This document shows, piece by piece, positions 17,239 through 25,298 of a DNA stretch of 62,755 bases. Source of the stretch: Deltaproteobacteria bacterium. Lineage in GTDB: Bacteria > Myxococcota > Myxococcia > Myxococcales > 40CM-4-68-19. Each line of letters opens with the position of its first letter. Positions within the stretch are counted from its first letter, which is position 1. The translations under genes and the position numbers were made by a program. The notes beneath the pieces are model-generated. The model was not told where the DNA came from and ran no database searches. It saw only the letters and a list, made by a program, of their open reading frames with translations. The DNA is taken from contig VBLC01000076.1 of assembly GCA_005879315.1 (NCBI GenBank), forward strand, positions 1 to 62,755, given 5' to 3'.

Positions 17239-18693
17239 ATGCGCATCCTCCTCGCCCTGCTCCTCGCCGCCGCTTGCACGCGCGGCGAGGCGGCCGCTCC
17301 CCGGCGGCGCGTCGCTCTCGCCCCCTGCCGCCTCAAGGGAACGGGACTGCCTGCGCAATGCGGCGCGCTGCGGGTTCCCGAGGACCGCGCCCATCCGCGC
17401 GGCCGGCAGATCGATCTCAAGCTCGCCGTGGTTCCCGCCTTGGCACGCGCGCCGGCGCCCGATCCGCTCTTCCTCCTCGCGGGGGGCCCCGGTCAGTCTG
17501 CGCTCGAGGCGCTGGGCCCGCTGCTCGGCGCCTTCGAGCGATTGCATCGGACGCGCGATCTGGTGCTGGTCGATCAGCGCGGCACAGGGTCGTCTCATCC
17601 GTTGCGCTGCGACCTCCATCCTCCCGAGGCGCCCCTCGCAGAGAAATTCGCCAGCGACGGGCTGGAGGAGGAGCGCTTCCGAAAATGTCTGCAAGGCTAC
17701 GACGCCGACCCGCGCCTCTACACCACCACCATCGCCATGGAGGACCTCGACGAAGTGCGCGAGGCGCTCGGCTACGATCGCATCGATCTCTGGGGCGGAT
17801 CCTACGGAACGCGCGCCGCGCTCATCTACCTGCGCGAGCACGCGGCGCACGCGCGCGTCGCCATCCTCGACGGAGTGGCGCCCCTGGCGCTGCGGCTGCC
17901 GGCCACCTTCGCCCGCGACGGGCAGCGATCGATGGATCTGCTCTTCAAGCACTGCGCCGAGGAGAAGGCCTGTGCGACGGCCTTCCCCGACCTGCAGCGC
18001 CGGCTGACCGATCTGCTCCGCGAGCTGCAGGCGCATCCGGCGCGCACGCACGTCAATGATCCGGTCAACGGCCAGCCCGCCGAGGTGGTCATCCACCGCG
18101 ACGTCTTCGCCTTCGGGCTGCGGGGCATCCTCTACCAGCAGGATTTCGCCAGCCTGGTGCCGCTCATCGTCGACCGCGCCGCGCGCGGCGATTTCGCCCC
18201 CTTCGTCGCCGCCACCGCCGGCCTCGATCAAGGATTCTCGCGCACGGTCAGCCTGGGCCTGCTCTTCTCCGTGCTCTGCGCCGAGGACATGCCCTTCGTG
18301 CAGCCGGAGGAGATCGACGAGCTCTCGCGCGGGACCTTCCTCGGCCCGCAGCTGGCGCGCGACTTCATGCGCATCTGCAGCTTCTGGCCGCGCGGATCGA
18401 TCCCGCCCGGTTTCCGCGAGCCCGTGCGCTCGGACAAGCCGGTGCTCTTGCTCTCGGGCGAGCTCGATCCGGTCACGCCGCCAGAATGGGCCGAGCAGGC
18501 GAGGAAGACGCTCCCCAACAGCCTGCACCTGGTGGTGCCGGGCGTGGGCCACGGCGCGAGCGCGGAAGGATGCGTGCCGCAGCTGATGGCGAAGCTCGTC
18601 GAGCAGGGAAGCCTGGCCGGCATCGACGGCAACTGCCTGCGACCGCTGCGGCGGCCGCCTTTCTTCGTCACTTTCGCGGGGCCTTCGCCGTGA
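17239..18693 (+). CDS. Alpha/beta hydrolase with TAP-like C-terminal domain, lipoprotein
   Basis: A 484-residue secreted hydrolase of the proline-iminopeptidase / tripeptidyl-aminopeptidase type. The leader LLALLLAAAC has a lipobox with Cys13. The nucleophile elbow is GGSYGT (Ser188), an HGGPG-like oxyanion loop is present as AGGPGQS, the acid is in SGELDPVTPPEWA and the histidine in VPGVGHGAS. Extra cysteines (such as C124, C150) probably form disulfides, as in TAP-like exoenzymes. ATG 17239 was chosen because it gives the lipoprotein signal; the frame is open from 17167. It overlaps the ABC ATPase gene by 4 nt, so the hydrolase and exporter are probably cotranscribed. Confidence 0.88.
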   Translation: MRILLALLLAAACTRGEAAAPRRRVALAPCRLKGTGLPAQCGALRVPEDRAHPRGRQIDLKLAVVPALARAPAPDPLFLLAGGPGQSALEALGPLLGAFERLHRTRDLVLVDQRGTGSSHPLRCDLHPPEAPLAEKFASDGLEEERFRKCLQGYDADPRLYTTTIAMEDLDEVREALGYDRIDLWGGSYGTRAALIYLREHAAHARVAILDGVAPLALRLPATFARDGQRSMDLLFKHCAEEKACATAFPDLQRRLTDLLRELQAHPARTHVNDPVNGQPAEVVIHRDVFAFGLRGILYQQDFASLVPLIVDRAARGDFAPFVAATAGLDQGFSRTVSLGLLFSVLCAEDMPFVQPEEIDELSRGTFLGPQLARDFMRICSFWPRGSIPPGFREPVRSDKPVLLLSGELDPVTPPEWAEQARKTLPNSLHLVVPGVGHGASAEGCVPQLMAKLVEQGSLAGIDGNCLRPLRRPPFFVTFAGPSP

Positions 18694-19424
18694 TCGAGGT
18701 GCGCGGCTTGCACAAGGAATTCGGTCCGGTGGTGGCGGTCGACGACGTCTCCTTCTCCGCCGCCGATGGAGTGGTCACCGGCCTGCTCGGTCCGAACGGC
18801 GCCGGCAAGACCACCACGTTGCGCATCCTCACCACGCTGATCGTGCCCGACCGGGGCAAAGCGCTCATCGACGGGCAGGACGTGGCGCTCGATTCCATCG
18901 AGGCGCGCAAGCGCATCGGCGTTCTCCCCGACGCTCGCGGGCTCTATCCGCGGCTGACCGCGCGCGAGCACGTGCGCTACGCCGCCGAGTTGCACGGGAT
19001 GAACGGCTCCGGCCTCACCAGCCGCATCGCGGAGCTGCTCGACCTGCTCGACATGCGTTCCATCGCCGACCGCCGCGTCGAGGGGTTCTCCCACGGCGAG
19101 CGGGTCAAGGTCGCGCTCGCCCGCGCGCTGGTCCACGGCCCGCGCAACGTCATGCTCGACGAGCCCACCAACGGCCTCGACGTCCTCTCGACTCGCGCGG
19201 TGCGCGACTTGATCCGGCGCCTGCGCGATCAGGGAAAGTGCGTCCTCTTCTCCAGCCACGTCATGCAGGAGGTGAGCGCGCTCTGCGACCGCATCGTGGT
19301 CATCGCGCGGGGGCGCGTGGTGGCCGAGGGCACGCCTGACGAGATCAAGGCGCGCGCCGGCAAGGACAATCTCGAAGAAGCTTTCGTTTCGGTCATCGGC
19401 ACCGACCAGGGGCTCGTGCAATGA
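18690..19424 (+). CDS. natA: ABC transporter ATP-binding protein, NatA type
   Basis: A 244-residue ATPase. Walker A is GPNGAGKTT (34-42), Walker B is NVMLDEPTNG, and the H-loop is in LFSSHVMQEV. The signature motif reads SHGER rather than LSGGQ, a variant common in the NatA / Na+-exporter branch. GTG 18690 overlaps the previous stop (GTGA), and the stop overlaps the permease ATG (ATGA). With the downstream permease it should form a NatAB-type exporter whose substrate may be Na+ or something else; the assignment rests on the paired permease architecture. Confidence 0.9.
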   Translation: MIEVRGLHKEFGPVVAVDDVSFSAADGVVTGLLGPNGAGKTTTLRILTTLIVPDRGKALIDGQDVALDSIEARKRIGVLPDARGLYPRLTAREHVRYAAELHGMNGSGLTSRIAELLDLLDMRSIADRRVEGFSHGERVKVALARALVHGPRNVMLDEPTNGLDVLSTRAVRDLIRRLRDQGKCVLFSSHVMQEVSALCDRIVVIARGRVVAEGTPDEIKARAGKDNLEEAFVSVIGTDQGLVQ

Positions 19425-20599
19425 AGCTGGCCTCCGTCATCTTCCGCAAGGAGCTGAAGGACCACGCGCGCGACCGCCGCTCGATCCTCTCCAGCCTGCT
19501 CGTGCCGCTGCTCGGGCCGCTCACCTTTCTCGCCATGTTCAGCGTCATCGCCTCCTGGATGCGCGAAGACCGGCCGCTGATCGTTCCGGTCGCGGGAGCG
19601 CAGAACGCGCCCAACTTGATCGCCTTCTTGCAGCGTCACGGCGCCATCGTCGAACCGGCGCCGCCGGACTACGAAGCGCAGGTGCGCGACGGCAAGCTCG
19701 ACCTCGCCATCTCGGTCCCCGAGGACTACGGCAAGGAATTCGAGGCGGGGCGCAGCGCGCCGGTGCAGATCGTCGAAGACAGCTCGCGCACCAAGAGCAG
19801 GCCCCAGGTCATGCGCGCGCGGCGCATCCTCGAGGCCTACAGCCGGCGCACCAGCGCGCTGCGGATGATCGCGCGCGGAATCAGCCCGGTCCTGGTCGCG
19901 CCTCTGGAGCTGACCAGCGTGGACCTGGCCACGCCGGAGAAGACCGCTGCCAACGTGCTCGGCATGATGCCGCTCTTCCTCCTCATGGCCGTGTTCATCG
20001 GTGGCCTGCACGTCGCCATCGACTCCACGGCCGGCGAGCGCGAGCGCGGATCGCTCGAGCCGCTGCTGGTGAATCCGGTGTCTCCCTCGGCCGTGGTCAC
20101 CGGGAAGTGGCTTGCGACCATCGCCGCCACCTTGCTCGCGCTGGCCATCGCGCTGGCGGGATTCGAATTCGCCATCGCCCGCGTGCCTCTGCAAGACCTG
20201 GGTATCAAGTTCAGGCTCGGCTCGCAGGAGGTGATGGGGCTCCTCGCGGCGGTGGTGCCGCTGGCCCTCTTCGCCGCCGCGCTGCAGATCACCCTCGCGC
20301 TCTTCGCCCGCACCTTCAAGGAAGCGCAGACCTATCTCTCGGTGCTGATGCTGATCCCCATGATGCCGGCGATGTTCATCTCGCTGCAGCCGATCAGAGC
20401 GACGCTGCCGATGATGGTGGTGCCGGTCTTCGGCCAGACGCTCTTGATGAGCGACGTGCTCCGCGGCGAGCCGGCGCCCGCGCTCTGGTTCGCCATCGCC
20501 GCGCTGACCTCGGCGCTGTGCGCGGCGCTGCTCTTGACCTGGGCGGCGCGGCTGTTGCGCAGCGAGAAGATCGTCTTCGGCCGGAGCGGCGGGGCCTGA
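19421..20599 (+). CDS. natB: ABC-2 type permease, NatB type
   Basis: A 392-residue ABC-2 permease. It begins with an amphipathic FRKELKDHARDRRSI segment, one helix, then a large extracytoplasmic domain (about 50-180), then five helices. The conserved loop ERERGSLEPLLVNPVSPSA lies between the first two helices of the C-terminal block and is typical of NatB-like permeases that export Na+ or peptides. It is coupled by ATGA to the ATPase. The gene ends before a hairpin at 20666-20688 and converges with the SRPBCC gene. Confidence 0.88.
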   Translation: MKLASVIFRKELKDHARDRRSILSSLLVPLLGPLTFLAMFSVIASWMREDRPLIVPVAGAQNAPNLIAFLQRHGAIVEPAPPDYEAQVRDGKLDLAISVPEDYGKEFEAGRSAPVQIVEDSSRTKSRPQVMRARRILEAYSRRTSALRMIARGISPVLVAPLELTSVDLATPEKTAANVLGMMPLFLLMAVFIGGLHVAIDSTAGERERGSLEPLLVNPVSPSAVVTGKWLATIAATLLALAIALAGFEFAIARVPLQDLGIKFRLGSQEVMGLLAAVVPLALFAAALQITLALFARTFKEAQTYLSVLMLIPMMPAMFISLQPIRATLPMMVVPVFGQTLLMSDVLRGEPAPALWFAIAALTSALCAALLLTWAARLLRSEKIVFGRSGGA

Positions 20600-20665
20600 A
20601 GGATAGAATGAACGCCGAAGCAGAGCCTGAAGCGGGAAAGGGAAAGGGAAGGGGCCGCAGGCGCG

Positions 20666-20688
20666 CGCCAACGCCTGCGGCGTTGGCG
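20666..20688. terminator. Hairpin between convergent genes
   Basis: A perfect 9-bp stem (CGCCAACGC / GCGTTGGCG) closes a 5-nt loop in the 102-nt gap between natB and the convergent SRPBCC gene. It lacks a T-run, so termination by it is a guess; it could serve both strands. Confidence 0.45.
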
Positions 20689-20701
20689 ACGGCGGCCACG
20701 A

Positions 20702-21277
20702 CTAGCGCTTCTTTCGACCTGCGGCCTTGCGCGCCGGCGCGCGCCTTCGCGGCGGAGGCTTCTTCCGCGTCGGTTTGCGCGTCGCCTTGCGCGCCGCGGC
20801 TGGCGCGCGCCGGGCCTTGCGCTCGGCTCGCCTTCCCCAGGAAGTGGGCCGCGCCGCCGCTGCTTTGAAGACCTGCTTGCTCCCTTTGATGAAATATTTT
20901 GTCAGCGGCTTCAGGTAGTGCTCCATCCAGCCTTTTTCATATCTCTTTGCTTTATCGGCGGGCACGTCCGAATGCTTGATGCGCACGCGCGTCCCGCCCC
21001 GCGCCGCCTCGAATTCCACCACCAGCCGCGAGTCGCGCGACTCCGGCGCGAACTCGCTCGTGCGCCAGGTCTGCACGATGCGCTTCGCCGCGTCCAACCC
21101 GAGGATGATCCCGTGCATGTATCCATCCCAGGCGATGAATCGCCCGCCCGCCCAGGGTTCGACCAGGGCCTCGCCGCCGCCGGTGAACGCGGCGTGCTCG
21201 CGCGAATCCATCCAGGCGGCAAAGACTCGTTCCGGCTCGGCGGGAACGACCGCCTCCACTTCGAACGAATCGGCCAT
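20702..21277 (-). CDS. SRPBCC (AHSA1-like) domain protein with lysine/arginine-rich tail
   Basis: A 191-residue protein. Residues 1-130 form an AHSA1/SRPBCC domain (VPAEPERVFAAWMDSREHAAFTGG, the GGRFIAWDGYMHG turn, RIVQTWRTSEF and a long final helix with WMEHYLKPLTKYF). Such domains bind hydrophobic ligands or partner proteins. Residues from about 140 on are almost only Ala, Lys, Arg and Pro, like a histone H1 or HU-type tail, which would bind DNA, RNA or an acidic partner. ATG 21277 (MADSF) is taken; ATG 21289 adds four residues. The gene stands alone. Confidence 0.85.
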   Translation of the reverse strand: MADSFEVEAVVPAEPERVFAAWMDSREHAAFTGGGEALVEPWAGGRFIAWDGYMHGIILGLDAAKRIVQTWRTSEFAPESRDSRLVVEFEAARGGTRVRIKHSDVPADKAKRYEKGWMEHYLKPLTKYFIKGSKQVFKAAAARPTSWGRRAERKARRAPAAARKATRKPTRKKPPPRRRAPARKAAGRKKR

Positions 21278-21473
21278 TTCATTTTTCATTCTGATCGAAT
21301 GAATCCCTCAATTCCACTTTTAGGTTTGACGAAATGACAGGGTTGCGCTCGGATGCGCCATGCCTGGCGCCTTGACCGCCCGCGGCACGACTGCCCCCGC
21401 GGTCTTCGCCCACAACAGCTATACGCTCGTACGTCCTCTGTTTTCCTGGCGCCGGGTCTCGTAGGAGGAATGC

Positions 21474-22109
21474 TTGGAGGTCAAAGGATTCGAGGTACTC
21501 GGCGATCAGCGCGTGGGCGAGGGCGGCGCGCTGCGCATTCGCCGTCTGCGGCTGAGGCTGGTCTTGTCCGACGGATCGCGCACCCATGAAGGCGTCTGGG
21601 ACTACGTGGAGCGGCCGATGGGTCTCGACGCCGTCGTCCTCTTGCTCTGGCATCGCCGGGACGACGGACAGATCGAAGTGCTCCTGCGCTCGGGCGCTCG
21701 CGTGCCGTTGCACTTCGGCCGGCCGCATCCGCCGCGGCAGATGCTTTTTCCCGAGCTCGTCGCCGGAATCCTCGAGCCGGGCGAAGAAAGCGAAGCCGCG
21801 ATTCGCCGGCGCGCCTGCGACGAGGCGATGGAGGAGGCGGGAGTGCGGATCGATCCCGCTGCGGTCGAACGGCTGGGGCCGCCGCTCTTTCCCACGCCGG
21901 GAATGTGCGCCGAGCAATTCCATTTCGTCGCCGCCCGGGTGCAGGACAAATCCGCGCCGCCCCCGCGGGGCGACGGCTCGCCTTTCGAACAGGGGGCGCG
22001 CCTCGACTGGATCGACCTGGACGAGGCGCTCTCCCGCTGCGCGCGCGGCGAGATCGAGGACATGAAGACCGAGCTCGGGCTGCGCCGACTGCGCGAGCAG
22101 CTGCGCTGA
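21474..22109 (+). CDS. Nudix hydrolase
   Basis: A 211-residue Nudix protein of the ADP-sugar pyrophosphatase style, cleaving nucleoside diphosphates linked to another group. The box reads GILEPGEESEAAIRRR then DEAMEEAGV: the E-E pair is intact, the usual RE before it is DE, and three residues are inserted between the first Glu and this segment compared with the standard spacing. A perfect AGGAGG lies 5 nt upstream of TTG 21474, so a TTG start is well supported. The 184-nt upstream gap holds no other gene. It precedes the sigma factor. Confidence 0.85.
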   Translation: MEVKGFEVLGDQRVGEGGALRIRRLRLRLVLSDGSRTHEGVWDYVERPMGLDAVVLLLWHRRDDGQIEVLLRSGARVPLHFGRPHPPRQMLFPELVAGILEPGEESEAAIRRRACDEAMEEAGVRIDPAAVERLGPPLFPTPGMCAEQFHFVAARVQDKSAPPPRGDGSPFEQGARLDWIDLDEALSRCARGEIEDMKTELGLRRLREQLR

Positions 22110-22205
22110 CGTCGCCCTGCGTCAATCCCGCGCAGCACCGCGGCAAATTGACATATCCAACTGGCTGCGCCGTTGAAACCAGCGCACGCTTCGCGTCACC
22201 AGTGG

Positions 22206-22787
22206 ATGAAGTCGCAAATGCCCCAGGCGCGCGACAGGACTTCCGACCAGGAGCTGCTGTCGCGCGCGCGGGCGGGCGATGCGGAGGCATTCCGGGTGAT
22301 CTTTCATCGCGAAGCGCCGGCCGTGCGCAGGTTTCTCGGCGATCTCTTGCGCGACGACTCCGCCGCAGACGAGGGAACGCAAGAGACGTTCGTGCGCGCC
22401 CACCAGCGGCTCGGCACCTTGCAGCAGGCGGAGAAGCTGCAGAGCTGGCTCTTCGGCATCGCCCGCATGGTTTTTTTCGAGCACTTGCGCCGCAAGCGCC
22501 GCGATGCGGTGCCGCAGGACTCCGGGGACCCGGTCGAGATCGACCGCGCGCCGGGGCCCGAAGAGGTGCTGCTCGCCAGCGAAGCCGACCAGGTCCTCGA
22601 CGGCGCGCTCGCGACCCTCTCGCAGGAGCGGCGCGCAGCGCTGGTGCTGCGCCTCGATCACGGCCTCGGCTATCCCGAGATCGCGGAGACGATGGGTTGG
22701 TCGCTGCAGAAGGTGAAGAACGAGATCCACCGCGCCCGCCTGCAGCTGCGGCAGCGGCTTCAGGCGTATCTGGAGGGCGCGGCATGA
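22206..22787 (+). CDS. ECF-type RNA polymerase sigma factor
   Basis: A 193-residue sigma factor. Region 2 is visible from EAFRVIFHREAPAVRRFLGDLL to QSWLFGIARMVFFEHLRRKRR, then a charged linker, then region 4 (LSQERRAALVLRLDHGLGYPEIAETMGWSLQKVKNEIHRARLQLRQRL) with the HTH that reads the -35 element. ATG 22206 is chosen; TTG 22173 and ATG 22218 are alternatives, and none has a clear Shine-Dalgarno. It overlaps the downstream anti-sigma-like gene by 4 nt (ATGA), the usual arrangement for ECF/anti-sigma pairs. Confidence 0.88.
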   Translation: MKSQMPQARDRTSDQELLSRARAGDAEAFRVIFHREAPAVRRFLGDLLRDDSAADEGTQETFVRAHQRLGTLQQAEKLQSWLFGIARMVFFEHLRRKRRDAVPQDSGDPVEIDRAPGPEEVLLASEADQVLDGALATLSQERRAALVLRLDHGLGYPEIAETMGWSLQKVKNEIHRARLQLRQRLQAYLEGAA

Positions 22788-23428
22788 GCGGGCATGTTCC
22801 CCTCGAGGAGATGGAGGCGCTGGCGCTCGGGGAGCTCGAGCCCGCGCCGGCAAAGGAGATCGAAGCGCACGCCGGCTCCTGTGCAGCCTGCGCGCGCGAG
22901 CTGGCCCTCATCCGCGCCGAGCAGGGTTTGTTCGCCCGCCGGTCCCAGCCTTCCATCGATGCGCTCTGGCCGGGAGTGGCCGCGCGCATCGCCCGAGAGC
23001 CGCGGATCCATCGGCCGCACTGGGCGCGGCGCATCGCCCTGGCGGCGGCAGGAGCGGCAGCTGCCGCGGCGCTCCTCTTCGCGCTGCGGCCCGCAGCGGT
23101 CAGGGCGCCGCTTGCGCAGGAGGCGGCGGCGAGCGAGTCCAAGCGCGCCATCGCCGATGCGCTCGCCACGCTCGATCGCGCCGAAGCCGATTACCGCCGT
23201 GCCGCCGTCGTGCTCGAGTCCGAATACGCCGCAGCCCGCAAGAACCTCGACCCCGAGCTGGCCCGCCGCTGCGACGAGACGCTGGCGCGGGCGAGAAGCA
23301 ACCTCGGCGACGCCAGGACGCTGGCCGCGCAGGACGTCAACGCCCGCCTGCGCGTCCTCGAGGGCTATGCCGGATACCTGCGCTCCTTGCGCAGCGTCGT
23401 GGAGCAGTCCCAGGAGGCAAATCCGTGA
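22784..23428 (+). CDS. Putative zinc-finger anti-sigma factor
   Basis: A 214-residue protein. The N-terminal part contains HAGSCAACAREL, the HxxxCxxC pattern of ZAS anti-sigma domains, followed by a single membrane helix (about 82-105) and a periplasmic coiled-coil-like tail rich in Ala, Arg and Glu. It should hold the neighbouring sigma factor in the cytoplasm until an envelope signal arrives. It overlaps the sigma gene (ATGA) and the DUF4097 gene (GTGA), making one transcription unit. The tail does not match a named sensor domain that I recognise. Confidence 0.82.
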   Translation: MSGHVPLEEMEALALGELEPAPAKEIEAHAGSCAACARELALIRAEQGLFARRSQPSIDALWPGVAARIAREPRIHRPHWARRIALAAAGAAAAAALLFALRPAAVRAPLAQEAAASESKRAIADALATLDRAEADYRRAAVVLESEYAAARKNLDPELARRCDETLARARSNLGDARTLAAQDVNARLRVLEGYAGYLRSLRSVVEQSQEANP

Positions 23429-24660
23429 TCCGCATCGTGCTGTTGGCATCGTTGATCGCGCTGGCTGCGGAAGCGAAGCGTCCGGCGCTTCCGCCCAGGC
23501 CGCCCGAGCCGCCGCGGGCGTCGGCGCCGCCTCCTCCGCCAGATCCGGATGACGACTGCGACGCGGACGCTGCGGAGGTGTACGTCGTCGGTCCCGAGGT
23601 GCAAGTCGACGTGCCCGGCGTCCACGTTCGCGTTCCGGACGTGCACGTCCATCTCGGGCAGATGCTCTCGCGCGCATTCACCAGCAGCGGAGGAACCCCC
23701 GCGCCGGACGACGACGAAGATTCCGACCAGGACGAGGACCAGCCCGAGGAGCGCGACGAGAACGGCAGCAAGGTCCGCATCTACCGGCTCCAGACCATGA
23801 AGCGCGATCTGCGGCGCATGCAGCAGGACATGCGGAAGATGGTCCGCGGCCGCCACGACGACGACGACGACTGGGACAGGGAAGGCGGCGCACAGGCGCA
23901 CGGGACCGGAAGCGCTGCTTTGTCGGTCAACGGGCCGGTGCTGTTCCGGCTGAGCGCGCACGCGGGCGACGTGGAGATCACCGCCACCGATCAGAAGAAG
24001 GTCAGCGCGACGCTCACCGATGCGCCTGCCGAGAACATCTCGCTGCGGCTTTTCGGGGATCGGGTCGAGGTTTCTTTCCGCGGCCGCAGCCAGATGCGCC
24101 GCGGAAAGCTGCATGTCGAGTTGCCGCGCGGGAGCCGCGTCGATCTCAACTCCATGTCCGGCGACGTCACCGTGCAGAAGCTTTCCGGCGAGGCGCGCAT
24201 CCGCACCATGTCGGGCGACGTCAAGCTCTTTGGAGTGGCCAAGGCCGACGTGCAGACCATCTCCGGCGATGCCCGCATCGACGACGCGAGCGGACCGGTT
24301 CGGCTGCATACCGTCTCTGGCCATGCGGTCGTCACCAGCAGCAGCGCCACGCCGCAGCTCGAATTCCAGTCCGCCTCCGGCGATCTCGACTGGTCGGGCC
24401 TCTGCGCCCGCGACTGCCACGTCAGCGCCGAGACCGTCTCCGGAGTCGTGCGCCTCGCCGTCGACTCGCGCAGCTCCTTCGAGCTCAGCTACACCTCGCA
24501 CACCGGCGAGTTGCGCGACGAGATCAACCTGGCGGTCAAGCACTCCCCCAAGCGCAAGCACGGCCTGATGGGCGGCTGGCTCGAGGCGACGTACGGGAAG
24601 GGCGAGGGCGTGATCGAAGCCGACGCCTTCTCGGGAAACCTGGTGGTGAAGAAGAAGTAG
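23425..24660 (+). CDS. DUF4097 (adhesin-like beta-helix) secreted protein
   Basis: A 411-residue exported protein. A short signal peptide is followed by a Pro-rich stretch, valine-rich repeats (VVGPEVQVDVPGVHVRVPDVHVHLG), an acidic DDDEDSDQDEDQ run, a basic helix and a second Asp run. The C-terminal half (about 185-405) has DUF4097 beta-helix repeats with recurring SGDV/SGDA turns (MSGDVTVQ, MSGDVKLF, ISGDARID, VSGHAVVT). Such proteins are often encoded with sigma/anti-sigma or LiaF-type envelope stress genes. GTG 23425 overlaps the preceding stop. It is the last gene of the ECF unit, and its role in sensing is unproven. Confidence 0.82.
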   Translation: MIRIVLLASLIALAAEAKRPALPPRPPEPPRASAPPPPPDPDDDCDADAAEVYVVGPEVQVDVPGVHVRVPDVHVHLGQMLSRAFTSSGGTPAPDDDEDSDQDEDQPEERDENGSKVRIYRLQTMKRDLRRMQQDMRKMVRGRHDDDDDWDREGGAQAHGTGSAALSVNGPVLFRLSAHAGDVEITATDQKKVSATLTDAPAENISLRLFGDRVEVSFRGRSQMRRGKLHVELPRGSRVDLNSMSGDVTVQKLSGEARIRTMSGDVKLFGVAKADVQTISGDARIDDASGPVRLHTVSGHAVVTSSSATPQLEFQSASGDLDWSGLCARDCHVSAETVSGVVRLAVDSRSSFELSYTSHTGELRDEINLAVKHSPKRKHGLMGGWLEATYGKGEGVIEADAFSGNLVVKKK

Positions 24661-24788
24661 GGCCTTCGGCCCGCCAGCCCGCCCGGTGGTCGTCGCGAGA
24701 GGCCCTCGCGCGCCATCCTGTCCAGTTGCCTGTGTGGGCGTCTCGTCCCCAGCTTGGGAGGACATCCACAGCCGGGGGAATTCACACC

Positions 24789-25181
24789 ATGCTCAAGAAA
24801 CTGGTCATCGCTCCGTTCGCTGCTCTTCTTCTGGCGGGTGCCGCGCGCGCCGCGCCGCTGCAAACCTTGACGCTGCGCAACGATCCGCAGGTGGCCGACA
24901 AGGGCCTCCATGCCGACATCGTCGAAGTGCAGACGCACCGCTCGCCGGGCGCCGTCATCGCCACCGACGCTCTCTACGGCGGCATTGCCGGCCTCGCCAT
25001 CGGCGCGGGCATCGCGCTCCTCGAAGGCAGCAACAACTGGTGGCGCGATCTCTCGATCGGCGCCGGCGCTGGCCTGCTCATCGGCGGCATCTTCGGCGCT
25101 GTCGATGCGGCCTCGATGATGGACCGCCAGTATCACGATCGCGGCTTCAGCCGATCGGCGGGCCTGGGCGGACATTTCTAA
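24789..25181 (+). CDS. Exported glycine-zipper protein, hypothetical
   Basis: A 130-residue protein with a good signal peptide (MLKKLVIAPFAALLLAGAARA, cleavage probably after ARA). After a short beta-rich part come two Gly/Ala-rich hydrophobic segments (YGGIAGLAIGAGIALLEG and IGAGAGLLIGGIFGAVDAA) of the glycine-zipper kind that insert into or span membranes. The C-terminus is polar (RQYHDRGFSRSAGLGGHF). I do not recognise a named family. The gene has its own strong terminator 20 nt after the stop, so it is probably a single-gene transcript. The 128-nt gap upstream holds a short GGGCC/GGCCC hairpin right at the previous stop. Confidence 0.75.
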   Translation: MLKKLVIAPFAALLLAGAARAAPLQTLTLRNDPQVADKGLHADIVEVQTHRSPGAVIATDALYGGIAGLAIGAGIALLEGSNNWWRDLSIGAGAGLLIGGIFGAVDAASMMDRQYHDRGFSRSAGLGGHF

Positions 25182-25201
25182 GCCTTCGCGACAAGGAGGT
25201 G

Positions 25202-25236
25202 GCGTGTCGCCGGGCAGCCGGCGACACGCTTTTTTT
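25202..25236 (+). terminator. Strong intrinsic terminator
   Basis: A perfect 12-bp GC-rich stem (25202-25213 with 25218-25229) closes a 4-nt loop GCAG and is followed by seven T (25230-25236). It is the clearest rho-independent terminator in the window and ends the glycine-zipper transcript before the PP2C promoter. Confidence 0.92.
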
Positions 25237-25252
25237 CGCCCGGCGCGCGAGG

Positions 25253-25281
25253 TTGACGGGGCGCGACCCCTGCTGTTAGAG
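25253..25281 (+). promoter_or_regulatory. Sigma-70-like promoter of the PP2C gene
   Basis: TTGACG (25253-25258) and TTAGAG (25276-25281) are separated by exactly 17 bp and lie just past the terminator, 17 nt before GTG 25299. The -35 is near consensus; the -10 is weak. Confidence 0.5.
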
Positions 25282-25298
25282 CCGTCTCGAAAGCCGGG

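Noticed and set aside
20628-20868. Small plus-strand ORF starting MNAEAEPEAGKGKG
   Set aside because: It runs over a hairpin and then antisense to the SRPBCC gene; no ribosome site and no domain.
22148-22200. Sigma-70 (TTGACA) or autoregulatory ECF promoter before the sigma factor gene
   Set aside because: No -10 lies at the right spacing from TTGACA at 22148, and the AAC-N14-CGT pair is too close to the start codon and too short a spacing to trust.
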